From Thermaurantimonas aggregans (GTDB taxonomy: Bacteria > Bacteroidota > Bacteroidia > Flavobacteriales > Schleiferiaceae), in NCBI RefSeq assembly GCF_003851885.1, contig NZ_BHZE01000013.1, positions 1 through 64,000 of the forward strand: 64,000 nucleotides of DNA. Reading direction: 5' to 3'. The notes under the pieces are model-generated. The model was given only the letters and a program-made list of their open reading frames with translations, did not search any database and was not told the origin of the DNA. Positions 44,692 through 52,536 of this stretch are shown here, piece by piece; positions within the stretch are counted from its first letter, which is position 1, and the number at the start of each line of letters is the position of its first letter. Both the position numbers and the translations under genes were made by a program.

Positions 44692-45513
44692 ATGAGAAAA
44701 GCGCTCTCTATTTTGACACTCTCAGCTGGTATGCTGATGTTTACTTTCAATGCTTCTTACGCTCAAGAAGACACCGCTAAAACAGAGCAAACTGAGCAGA
44801 CAGAGCAGACATCGACAGCATCCGCACCTCAAACCGAAACAGCCTCTGAAGAAGCTACAGCTGAAGACACTAAGACTTTCCACCAAATTATTAAAGAAAA
44901 ATTTATAGAAGGTGGTCCAGAGTTCATGGGAATTGTATTGATTTCACTGATTCTTGGTCTGGCCATCAGCATCGAAAGAATCATATATCTCAACCTTGCT
45001 AATACAAACAATGAAAAACTGATTGCCAACGTAGAGCAAGCTCTGAACAGCGGAGGTATCGATAAGGCAAAAGAAGTCTGCCGCAATACTCGTGGTCCGG
45101 TTGCTTCAATCTTCTATCAAGGTCTTGACAGATATCATGAAGGTATCGACATCGTAGAGAAATCAATTGTATCGTACGGTGGAGTGATGATGGGTCAGCT
45201 CGAAAGAGGTGTATCTTGGATTTCGCTCTTTATCGCTCTTGCCCCAATGCTTGGGTTCATGGGTACGGTAATCGGTATGATTCAGGCATTCGACGCCATC
45301 GAAGCTGCAGGTGACATTTCTCCGTCACTGGTAGCAGGTGGTATCAAGGTGGCTCTTTTGACCACAGTATTTGGTCTTATAGTAGCAATGATTCTTCAGA
45401 TATTCTATAACTACATCATTGCTAAAATTGACAGCATCACCAACTCAATGGAAGAAGCTTCCATCTCATTGATCGATTTACTTGTGAAGTACAATCACAA
45501 GCATGGTAAATAA
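44692..45513 (+). CDS. exbB: MotA/TolQ/ExbB proton channel protein
   Basis: 273 aa. A signal-like first helix (about 7-24) and a low-complexity Glu/Thr segment (TEQTEQTEQTSTA) precede the family domain. Helices lie at about 78-98, 178-198 and 222-245. The conserved SLFIALAPMLGFMGTVIGMI and GGIKVALLTTVFGLIVA segments line the proton path. It works with the two ExbD proteins downstream to energise TonB receptors such as the one at 38.5 kb. The N-terminal extension is common in Bacteroidota. Confidence 0.92.
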   Translation: MRKALSILTLSAGMLMFTFNASYAQEDTAKTEQTEQTEQTSTASAPQTETASEEATAEDTKTFHQIIKEKFIEGGPEFMGIVLISLILGLAISIERIIYLNLANTNNEKLIANVEQALNSGGIDKAKEVCRNTRGPVASIFYQGLDRYHEGIDIVEKSIVSYGGVMMGQLERGVSWISLFIALAPMLGFMGTVIGMIQAFDAIEAAGDISPSLVAGGIKVALLTTVFGLIVAMILQIFYNYIIAKIDSITNSMEEASISLIDLLVKYNHKHGK

Positions 45514-45530
45514 TTAAAAAAATTTGACTT

Positions 45531-45851
45531 ATGATCGACACCGGAATCATACTCACATATATCATGATTGGTATATGTGTGGCCGCCATAGTAGGTTTTG
45601 CAGTTTCTAAGGTGTTTACGCACTTCAGCAAGGTAAAAAATGCACTTATCGGAATAGCTGTATTGCTCGTAATCTTTTTGATTGGCTACTCAATAGCCGA
45701 TGGCAGCGATTACGTAAACTATCCAGCTTCCATGGGCATTACCGAAGCAAAATCAAAAATGGTAGGTACAGGGCTTACTACTTTTTACGTTCTTGCCCTT
45801 CTTTCAGTACTTTCAATTTTGTACGTAGAAGTTTCAAAAATTTTCAAATAA
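45531..45851 (+). CDS. Small three-helix membrane protein between exbB and exbD
   Basis: 106 aa with three hydrophobic segments (about 4-24, 35-54, 80-100). I know of no function. It lies 17 nt after exbB and 1 nt before exbD and is therefore surely translated with them. It occupies a place where Bacteroidota Exb operons often carry an uncharacterised gene. A structural or assembly role in the proton channel is inferred. Confidence 0.75.
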   Translation: MIDTGIILTYIMIGICVAAIVGFAVSKVFTHFSKVKNALIGIAVLLVIFLIGYSIADGSDYVNYPASMGITEAKSKMVGTGLTTFYVLALLSVLSILYVEVSKIFK

Positions 45852-45852
45852 A

Positions 45853-46386
45853 ATGGCCAGAAGAGCAGCCCCGGAGATCAATGCAGGTTCGATGGCAGAT
45901 ATAGCCTTCTTGCTGTTGATTTTCTTCCTCGTTACTACTACAATGGACGTGGACTCTGGTATTTCTCGCAAGCTTCCTCCTTACGATGAGCGTGAACCAC
46001 CAGAAATGCCACCCATTAAGGAGCGCAACATCTTGCGTGTGCTGGTCAATAGCCAAGACCTACTTCTTGTGGACGACCAGTACATGAAACTGGAGGACTT
46101 AAAGGAATACGCCAAAAGACACATCGCTAACTTCGGCAAAGAAGAGAACCTCTCTGAAAGCCCTGAAAAGCACGTGATTTCTTTGCAAAACGATAGAGGT
46201 ACATCATACGAAATGTACATCGCCGTGCAAAATGAATTGACAGCTGCCTACAATGAGCTCAGAGACGAAGAAGCGATGAAGCGCTTCGGACGTAAATTCA
46301 ACCTTCTCGACGAAGCCAGCGCTAAAGAAATAGCCGACTATTACCCGTTGAAAATCTCTGAAGCTGAACCTGTAAAACTCAAATAA
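45853..46386 (+). CDS. exbD: Biopolymer transport protein ExbD/TolR (first copy)
   Basis: 177 aa. One N-terminal helix with the pattern INAGSMADIAFLLLIFFLVTT, where the Asp at residue 16 is the conserved protonatable residue of ExbD. A periplasmic domain of about 140 residues follows, longer than in E. coli ExbD. It begins 1 nt after the 106-aa gene and ends 1 nt before the second exbD. Forms the channel with ExbB. Confidence 0.9.
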   Translation: MARRAAPEINAGSMADIAFLLLIFFLVTTTMDVDSGISRKLPPYDEREPPEMPPIKERNILRVLVNSQDLLLVDDQYMKLEDLKEYAKRHIANFGKEENLSESPEKHVISLQNDRGTSYEMYIAVQNELTAAYNELRDEEAMKRFGRKFNLLDEASAKEIADYYPLKISEAEPVKLK

Positions 46387-46387
46387 T

Positions 46388-46867
46388 ATGTCAAAATTTA
46401 AACGCAAAACAGGTAAAAGCCAGCCCGCCATATCAACAGCATCACTGCCTGACATAGTTTTCATGCTTCTGTTCTTCTTCATGGTTACTACCGTAATGCG
46501 TGAAGTTACCCTTCTGGTGCAGAACAGAAAGCCCTTTGCCACAGAGGTAGTGAAGCTTGAGCGCAGATCGCTGGTTTCGTACATTTATGTTGGTCCTCCG
46601 ATCAAATCGCTCCAAGCACAATTTGGTACTGAGCCACGCATACAGCTCAACGACCAATTTGCCACACTCAACGATATAGGTCCCTATATTACAGACGAAA
46701 GAGAGCGCAGAAATGAGGCTGAAAGACCGCTTATGACCGTGTCTATTAAAGCCGACAAGACTGTAAAAATGGGATTGATAACCGACCTAAAATTTGAATT
46801 GCGCAGAGCTCAAGCCCTTAAGATTAACTATTCAACAGTGAAAGGTAAACCCTTCGGGGATAATTAG
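46388..46867 (+). CDS. exbD: Biopolymer transport protein ExbD/TolR (second copy)
   Basis: 159 aa with a basic N-terminus (KFKRKTGK) and a single helix with TASLPDIVFMLLFFFMVTT; Asp22 is the conserved channel residue. The periplasmic part is distinct from the first copy, so the pair may form a mixed dimer in the ExbB pore. It starts one base after the first copy. A terminator lies 20 nt after the stop. Confidence 0.9.
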   Translation: MSKFKRKTGKSQPAISTASLPDIVFMLLFFFMVTTVMREVTLLVQNRKPFATEVVKLERRSLVSYIYVGPPIKSLQAQFGTEPRIQLNDQFATLNDIGPYITDERERRNEAERPLMTVSIKADKTVKMGLITDLKFELRRAQALKINYSTVKGKPFGDN

Positions 46868-46886
46868 TATTGCATCGATTATGCTT

Positions 46887-46924
46887 TAAAAAGCTGTCCG
46901 AAAAATGGGCAGCTTTTTTTATTT
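46887..46924 (+). terminator. Terminator of the Exb operon
   Basis: An 8-bp stem AGCTGTCC/GGGCAGCT (one G-U pair; 46892-46899 and 46907-46914) followed by a T-rich run. Confidence 0.85.
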
Positions 46925-47050
46925 TTTGAAAAACCTTTTTTTTGCGCAAAAGGCTTATTAAGGCTTAACACAAGAGCATTCATTTTTAAACAACCAAATT
47001 GAAGGGTTAAGCTTTAAAGCAATGGTCGAAGACCATTACACTCGATATAA

Positions 47051-47084
47051 AATAAAAATCCGTTGCTGTGTAGAGCAACGGATT
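47051..47084 (-). terminator. Terminator of tsf
   Basis: A 10-bp perfect stem AATCCGTTGC/GCAACGGATT (47057-47066 and 47075-47084) with an 8-nt loop, followed on the minus strand by T5 and AT-rich sequence. It lies 20 nt beyond the tsf stop. Confidence 0.85.
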
Positions 47085-47104
47085 CTTACATGTTAAGCCA
47101 GTAA

Positions 47105-47929
47105 TTAACCTAAGGCTACTCTTCTAAAACCAGTAACCTTAAGACCTTTCTGAACGGAATCAAGATATTGAGCGACGCTCAGTTTAGGCTCCTTAATAAA
47201 CTCTTGTTCGACCAGAGTATTTTCCTTGAAGAATTTGCCTAAACGGCCTTGAGCAATTTTGTCGATCATGTTTTCAGGCTTTCCTTCCTGGCGAGCGAGC
47301 TCACGACCTATTTCTAGTTCTCTTTCAATTATTTCTTGAGATACCGAGTCTTTATCAAGTGCAATTGGGTTCATAGCGGCTACCTGCATGGCCACGTCTT
47401 TACCAGCCTCAGGAGCTACAGCTGAAAGGGCCACCAGAGTAGCGATCTTTTTGTTTGAGTGAATGTAGTAGGTCACAAATGTACCTTCGAGGGTAGTGTA
47501 CCCAGCAATGTCGATTTTCTCGCCAATTACACCGGTTTGTTCGATCAATTTTTCACCTACTGTGAGGCTTCCTTGGAATGGAAGTGCCTTCAGCGCTTCG
47601 ATATCGGCTGGTTTGTGCTCAAGGGCAATGTCGAGAATAGCTTGATTGAGCGCTATGAAACCTTCATTTTTAGCCACAAAATCTGTTTCGCAGGCAAGGG
47701 CTACGATTACGCCATAAGTGTTTTCACTGTTAGTAAGAGCTAGTGCGCAACCTTCGGTAGTAGCGCGATCTGCGCGATTAGCTGCGATTTTTTGCCCTTT
47801 CTTTCTGAGGATGTCAATAGCTTTTTCTACATCACCATCGGCTTCTGCAAGAGCTTTCTTGCAGTCCATCATACCTGCTCCGGTTATTTTTCTTAAGTTG
47901 TTTACTTCAGCTGCTGTGATATTAGCCAT
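47105..47929 (-). CDS. tsf: Translation elongation factor Ts
   Basis: 274 aa, exchanges GDP for GTP on EF-Tu. The N-terminal UBA-like domain (ITAAEVNNLRKITGAGMMDCKKAL) and the segment ACETDFVAKNEGF are diagnostic. Cytoplasmic. It lies 99 nt downstream of rpsB with a strong inverted repeat between them, and it ends the ribosomal operon. Confidence 0.97.
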   Translation of the reverse strand: MANITAAEVNNLRKITGAGMMDCKKALAEADGDVEKAIDILRKKGQKIAANRADRATTEGCALALTNSENTYGVIVALACETDFVAKNEGFIALNQAILDIALEHKPADIEALKALPFQGSLTVGEKLIEQTGVIGEKIDIAGYTTLEGTFVTYYIHSNKKIATLVALSAVAPEAGKDVAMQVAAMNPIALDKDSVSQEIIERELEIGRELARQEGKPENMIDKIAQGRLGKFFKENTLVEQEFIKEPKLSVAQYLDSVQKGLKVTGFRRVALG

Positions 47930-47960
47930 ATTAATCGATTGATTTTTAGGTTATTATTTA

Positions 47961-47994
47961 AATAAACAAGGGCAAAATTACACTTTTGCCCTTG
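47961..47994 (-). terminator. Inverted repeat / possible attenuator between rpsB and tsf
   Basis: A perfect 11-bp stem CAAGGGCAAAA/TTTTGCCCTTG (47967-47977 and 47984-47994) with a 6-nt loop. On the minus strand a short TTTATTT run follows. This could reduce read-through into tsf or protect the rpsB 3' end. Confidence 0.55.
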
Positions 47995-48028
47995 CTGAGT
48001 ATGTTACGTGAATATTAAGGTTACTTCA

Positions 48029-48799
48029 TTACTCTTCACCTTCGTCAGCTGTAGCCATTTTTGCGGCTTTTTTAGCCACTTTTTCAGTGTTGCCTTTGTC
48101 TTTTTCGCTACGGCGATCGTTCATTCCCTCGAGGAGGAATCCTCTTACGTATTCAAGAATTTTAGCAATAGACTTCGATGAGTCGTCATTACCGGGAATG
48201 GGGAAATCAACGTCGTAAGGATTCGTATTGGTATCGACGATGGCAAACACTGGAATGTTGAGCTTGTGAGCTTCTTTAACGGCGATATGCTCTCGATTGA
48301 TGTCTACTACAAAAAGAGCTGCAGGCAGACGGCTCATATCGGCAATAGAGCCTAAGTTTTTCTCTAGTTTTGCACGCAAGCGCTCTACTTGTAGTTTTTC
48401 TCTCTTTGAGAGCGTATCGAAGGTACCATCAGCCTTCATGCGGTCGATGTTGGTCATTTTTTTTACCGCCTTGCGGATGGTCACAAAGTTTGTAAGCATA
48501 CCTCCAGGCCAACGCTCTGTAATGTAAGGCATGTTGAGCTCTTGAGCCAAGTTGGCAACTACGTCTTTTGCCTGTTTTTTGGTAGCTACAAATAAAATCT
48601 TTTTACCGCTGCCTGCTAACTTTTTAAGAGCTTCACCAGCCTGCTCAAGCTTTTGAGCGGTTTTGTAAAGATCGATGATGTGGATGCCATTGCGCTCCAT
48701 AAAAATGTAAGGAGCCATTGCAGGATTCCACTTGCGAGTGAGGTGGCCGAAGTGAACACCAGCTTCGAGCAACTCTTTTACTACTTCTTCGTGATTCAT
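48029..48799 (-). CDS. rpsB: 30S ribosomal protein S2
   Basis: 256 aa. N-terminal LLEAGVHFGHLTRKWNP, IIDLYKTAQ, ERWPGGMLTNF and VDTNTNPYDVDFPIPGNDDSSKSI are all S2 signatures. The C-terminus adds a Lys/Ala-rich tail. It is preceded by a 112-nt leader that can form a multi-tier hairpin, suggesting autoregulation. Confidence 0.98.
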   Translation of the reverse strand: MNHEEVVKELLEAGVHFGHLTRKWNPAMAPYIFMERNGIHIIDLYKTAQKLEQAGEALKKLAGSGKKILFVATKKQAKDVVANLAQELNMPYITERWPGGMLTNFVTIRKAVKKMTNIDRMKADGTFDTLSKREKLQVERLRAKLEKNLGSIADMSRLPAALFVVDINREHIAVKEAHKLNIPVFAIVDTNTNPYDVDFPIPGNDDSSKSIAKILEYVRGFLLEGMNDRRSEKDKGNTEKVAKKAAKMATADEGEE

Positions 48800-48848
48800 G
48801 TATTGAGGTTAAGTTGGTTCTTTACTTTCCTTTTACTAAGCTGCTGAC

Positions 48849-48903
48849 TTAGCAACCGACAGGTAGCGAGAGGTTAACTCGATCCTATCGGTTTGGATGC
48901 TAA
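48849..48903 (-). promoter_or_regulatory. Structured leader upstream of rpsB
   Basis: On the minus strand three nested stems can form: TTAGCA with TGCTAA, AACCGATAGG with CCTGTCGGTT (one G-U pair), and CGAG with CTCG. The structure spans about 55 nt and ends 50 nt before the rpsB ATG. A candidate S2-binding autoregulatory leader; no promoter-like sequence is obvious, so it lies within the rplM-rpsI-rpsB transcript or its processed end. Confidence 0.55.
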
Positions 48904-48911
48904 ATACACCA

Positions 48912-49298
48912 TTAGCGCTTAGAGAATTGAAATCTCTTGCGAGCTTTTTTACGACCGTACTTTTTGCGCTCTACCATACGTGGGTCGCGGGTCAGGAGAC
49001 CTTCGGCCTTAAGAGTCGGGCGATATTCAGCATTCACTAAACACAATGCGCGGCTAAAAGCATGGCGAATAGCCTCTGCTTGACCAGTGATACCACCGCC
49101 TTGAACATTTACTTTGATATCGAAAGCGCCTTCGGTTCCAGTGAGTTTCAGTGGTTGAAGCACTTTTGACTGAAGAATGCCTGTAGAGAAGTACGATTTG
49201 AAGTCGCGGCCATTAATGGTGATGTTGCCACTTCCTTCTTTAAAGAAAACTCGGGCTACAGCGGTCTTTCTGCGGCCTATGGCGTGTGTTATTGACAT
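48912..49298 (-). CDS. rpsI: 30S ribosomal protein S9
   Basis: 128 aa from ATG 49298. Signatures: HAIGRRKTAVARVFF at the start, VQGGGITGQAEAIRHAFSRAL in the middle, and the basic C-terminal tail GRKKARKRFQFSKR that reaches the decoding centre. The start is set 1 nt after the rplM stop; five further upstream codons are possible but not expected. Confidence 0.97.
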   Translation of the reverse strand: MSITHAIGRRKTAVARVFFKEGSGNITINGRDFKSYFSTGILQSKVLQPLKLTGTEGAFDIKVNVQGGGITGQAEAIRHAFSRALCLVNAEYRPTLKAEGLLTRDPRMVERKKYGRKKARKRFQFSKR

Positions 49299-49299
49299 A

Positions 49300-49755
49300 T
49301 TATATCCATTCATTTATGTTCAACACTTCTGGCTTTTGTGCTTCGTGCTCATGAGTGGGGCCTGCATATACGCGCACATTACGGAAGAGGTCTCTTCCCA
49401 ATTTGTTTTTTGGCAGCATACCTTTAATAGCTAATTCTACCACTCTTTCTGGTCTTTTTGCCATGATCTCGCGTGGAGTCCTGTGGTATTGACCACCGGG
49501 ATAACCGGTGTGAAATACGTATTGCTTATCGGTCAGCTTGTTACCACTCAAAGCTACTTTTTCCGCATTGATCACAATCACGTGATCACCACAGTTGATG
49601 TTTGGGCTAAAATAGGGCTTGTGTTTTCCACGGGCGATCTTAGCCACTACAGATGCAAGTCTTCCGAGCGTCACGCCTGTTGCATCTACTACGTACCACT
49701 TCTTCTCCACCATTGCGGGAGTGGCTGAAATGGTCTTATAACTTATTGTATCCAC
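49300..49755 (-). CDS. rplM: 50S ribosomal protein L13
   Basis: 151 aa. Conserved [48 protein letters not shown] and the [22 protein letters not shown] region mark L13; the last two are given shortened. First gene of the rplM-rpsI-rpsB-tsf operon, with a well-formed promoter 60 nt upstream. Confidence 0.98.
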   Translation of the reverse strand: MDTISYKTISATPAMVEKKWYVVDATGVTLGRLASVVAKIARGKHKPYFSPNINCGDHVIVINAEKVALSGNKLTDKQYVFHTGYPGGQYHRTPREIMAKRPERVVELAIKGMLPKNKLGRDLFRNVRVYAGPTHEHEAQKPEVLNINEWI

Positions 49756-49815
49756 AGTTGTCGTAATTATAATTGTTTGAACAATATTGTTTTACAATGG
49801 CCGAAAATTGGGCTG

Positions 49816-49845
49816 CAAAAGTACATTAAATTTTCAATTCTTCAA
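49816..49845 (-). promoter_or_regulatory. Bacteroidota-type promoter of the rplM operon
   Basis: On the minus strand TTG (49843-49845), exactly 19 bp, then TACTTTTG (49816-49823) and CAGCCC. A full match to the -33/-7 consensus, fitting a highly expressed ribosomal operon. Confidence 0.8.
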
Positions 49846-49849
49846 TCTG

Positions 49850-50354
49850 AACAGCATTTTTTATTCAAAGATTACTCTTTTAAGAACTTTTAAATAGTTA
49901 TCCAGCTGGTTTATTAATTTTACTCTATTGGATGCGCACTGTGAATGATTAATTGTGTGTTGACTTTTGTGTTCATTTAAAATGTAAGTATTCTGAGATT
50001 TTGACTAAATGTATGATGAGTAATACATACAAAATCAGAAGAACACGGAAAAGTCTTTTCCAATGCATTTGCATGCAGAGTTGGGCCAATGTGTTTAAAA
50101 CTTGTAGATCTTACTTTTTAGCAGCTAGAGAGCACAAGTATTTAGGTAGATAAGGGATTTTGGGAAGAAAATTGAGTGTTTCACTGATGGATTGTCGTTA
50201 AGTGTTTTTAAAGTAAAAAATGTTGAAAATCAAGATTTAAAACAAATTTTCAATTTTTCGAAAATCATAAGTCAGGGGCATTCTGAATTTTGTGCGTCTT
50301 TCACACTGTAGAAACATCTTTTTAACTTTACGTGAAATTTTAAACCTCCTAAAA
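49850..50354. other. AT-rich intergenic region without a convincing gene
   Basis: About 500 nt between the divergent rplM operon and a lipoprotein gene. It contains an inverted repeat TTGAAAAT/ATTTTCAA near 50222-50258 and little else. A 66-codon frame at 49953-50153 has no family features and an atypical Cys-rich composition; I do not believe it is a gene. A small RNA cannot be excluded. Confidence 0.5.
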
Positions 50355-50864
50355 ATGAAAAAGTACAAAAATTTTGTCTTATTAGCTTTGTTTACAGCTT
50401 CTGCCCTTGTGGGCTGTCAAAAACAAGACGATAACAACGACGACAACACCAATCAACTCGTTGGCATTCAGGGAAAGTGGCAATCTTCGAAGTCAAACGT
50501 TGCACCACTTTTGGTAACACTCTTTCAAATAGACTCGATCTATGCAGAATTTAATACCAATAACACTTATGAAGTAAGACAATGGAACCGCGATGGTGTA
50601 CAATTGCCAACATTGACCGGAACATATACTCAGACCAAAAGCAATGTGGGCAATATCTGGACAATACGCGTAGAGCAAACAGCGCCATCAGCATTAATCA
50701 GCGAGGGAATTTTTGAAATCACGGGCAATACGATGAAATACGAAATCGTACAAACTCAGCCCGATATTCAGGCCGTACCACCCACACCACAAGGTGGATT
50801 CGGAAGCACAAATGGTGGGGCACTTGGTCAGGCTAACGTGCAGACCTACGTTAGAGTACCTTAA
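50355..50864 (+). CDS. Lipoprotein, possibly lipocalin-like
   Basis: 169 aa from ATG 50355: signal sequence MKKYKNFVLLALFTAS and lipobox LVGC, then a polar Asp/Asn-rich linker (QDDNNDDNTNQ). The mature domain is beta-rich, with GIQGKWQSSKS at its start and FEITGNTMKYEIV later, a pattern common in Bacteroidota lipocalin-like surface lipoproteins. It ends in a Pro/Gly-rich tail. The longer frame from 50292 adds residues that do not form a signal. Monocistronic, followed by a strong terminator. Confidence 0.75.
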   Translation: MKKYKNFVLLALFTASALVGCQKQDDNNDDNTNQLVGIQGKWQSSKSNVAPLLVTLFQIDSIYAEFNTNNTYEVRQWNRDGVQLPTLTGTYTQTKSNVGNIWTIRVEQTAPSALISEGIFEITGNTMKYEIVQTQPDIQAVPPTPQGGFGSTNGGALGQANVQTYVRVP

Positions 50865-50878
50865 TTGAAGTGCATCGG

Positions 50879-50920
50879 AGCTGATAAGATGCCCTGTAAG
50901 GCAGCTTATCAGCTTTTTTT
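50879..50920 (+). terminator. Strong terminator after the lipoprotein gene
   Basis: A 10-bp perfect stem AGCTGATAAG/CTTATCAGCT, extended inward by TGCC/GGCA, followed by T7. Confidence 0.92.
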
Positions 50921-50943
50921 ATGCCCAAAATTTACCTGGATGT

Positions 50944-52509
50944 ATGAAAAAAGGGATATTACTTGCCACTTGCCTGCTTGCTGTTTTACATGCAATGTCG
51001 CAAGTGCAGGCACCCACTTTGCGCGAACTTGACAGGGCCATTCCCAAAAAAGCAGACCGTGAGTTACAGGTCTTCGCCCTGTTTTACAACCAATACGTTA
51101 CGGGCAATTACTTTCCCACAAACGACTTTTTGAGAGGACAAATCTTCGGTCGCCTCTTCGGTCAAAATACTACGAATACTTCGAATGAGCTGACCGCCAC
51201 ATATTTTGAGCAAAGGCTTCTGCCATTTTTGATCTATACTCCTAAGTTATTGAACGGCAAAGCCATTCTGCGTACTTCGTTTGAAATAGATTATACCTGG
51301 GGAGATGTGGCCTATGGAGTGGGCGGAAATTTCGGTGGAGGGCTCTCAGCTGATCAGGTCAATATTCAGACTCAAAACATTCAATTGGAACTTCTTCCGT
51401 TTAAAAGATGGTCTGTACTTTTAGGACTACAGCGCATGTTTGACCATCCGGGCAACGCATACCGCACCCTTTTCGACCAATTGACCAATACAGGTTACAG
51501 GCTTTTTTACTGGGGGACGGATGCTTCGGGTATCAATGTGCGCTACGATGGCGACTTCGAACGTATGAAAGTGGGTTTTTGGCAGTTTTACGAAAACAAC
51601 CCACAGGAAGATGACGATGTGCAGCGTTTTGAGTGGATGTATGAGCGTGAAGTGGCCCGACTGTGGCGCGTAGGGCTAAGTGCTGACTATGTACGCGACC
51701 GCGGAAATGGCGAAGGGGGGCCGTCTATTTTGGGTCAAGGTTTGAATTCGGTTTTAAACGAATACAACGGTACCTATCGCTTTCCTTTGGGTAGTGCTTA
51801 TAGAGCAGATATCGGCTGGGTGGGTACAATTGTGAATTACAATGCCGATCACGCTATGGGGCCTTGGACGTTCAACGGCTTTTTCAACTACAATTTTGGT
51901 CGAGTCGATACGCTTTCTCCTGCTCAAAGTTTTCACAAGCGTACCTCTATCGGTGGCTTTGGCTCCAATATTCGCCTTGCTTATAAATATGGACAAACCC
52001 TTGGAGACATAATTCACTTAGATGCCGTTTACACCAGTGGCGATGCTAATTCGCTGGCAGATAGTAAATATTCCGGCGTCCTTACGGGAAATACCTGGGG
52101 CTCGCCTGTAAGCTTATACATAAGCCACGGTGCCTATATCCTCTTTCCACACGGCAATGTAGTAAACCGATTTGTTGCCGCGGTGACCGATCCATCGAAT
52201 TTGGGTTTCGGGGTTACAGGTTTGGTGCTGAATGTTCATAGAGATTTTATACCTCATAAATTTAATGGAAAGATCGGTGCAGCCTCGGCCATCAGCAATG
52301 TTGCACCTTCAGGGGGCGGATTTCTAATAGGCAATGAATTGAACTTCAGGATACAGTATACACCTCAGGTTTTTATGAACATTGAACTGCACGGAGCTTA
52401 TCTGTGGCTTGGTGACTTTTACAACAGCTCACTTGTAAATGGAGGCGTCAATACCCGTCCTGTAAATCCTTGGACGGTATTTCTGGTGTACAGATGGCTA
52501 TTGTTTTAA
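50944..52509 (+). CDS. Outer-membrane beta-barrel protein, porin-like, unknown substrate
   Basis: 521 aa with a signal peptide (about 1-20, AMSQ cleavage). The mature protein is made of long alternating strands rich in Tyr, Trp and Phe with turns of Asn/Gly/Asp, ending in VYRWLLF with the C-terminal Phe typical of barrels. It resembles alginate-export-type porins in general shape (motifs such as RLFYWGTDASGINVRYDG and SLYISHGAYILFP), but I do not recognise the family. It is followed by a secreted alpha/beta hydrolase 27 nt later, so the two may act together. Confidence 0.65.
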   Translation: MKKGILLATCLLAVLHAMSQVQAPTLRELDRAIPKKADRELQVFALFYNQYVTGNYFPTNDFLRGQIFGRLFGQNTTNTSNELTATYFEQRLLPFLIYTPKLLNGKAILRTSFEIDYTWGDVAYGVGGNFGGGLSADQVNIQTQNIQLELLPFKRWSVLLGLQRMFDHPGNAYRTLFDQLTNTGYRLFYWGTDASGINVRYDGDFERMKVGFWQFYENNPQEDDDVQRFEWMYEREVARLWRVGLSADYVRDRGNGEGGPSILGQGLNSVLNEYNGTYRFPLGSAYRADIGWVGTIVNYNADHAMGPWTFNGFFNYNFGRVDTLSPAQSFHKRTSIGGFGSNIRLAYKYGQTLGDIIHLDAVYTSGDANSLADSKYSGVLTGNTWGSPVSLYISHGAYILFPHGNVVNRFVAAVTDPSNLGFGVTGLVLNVHRDFIPHKFNGKIGAASAISNVAPSGGGFLIGNELNFRIQYTPQVFMNIELHGAYLWLGDFYNSSLVNGGVNTRPVNPWTVFLVYRWLLF

Positions 52510-52536
52510 AAATCACGATTAAAAAGCTTTTAAACA

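Noticed and set aside
49953-50153. 66-codon frame upstream of the lipoprotein gene
   Set aside because: Cys-rich, no family resemblance and no promoter; likely chance.
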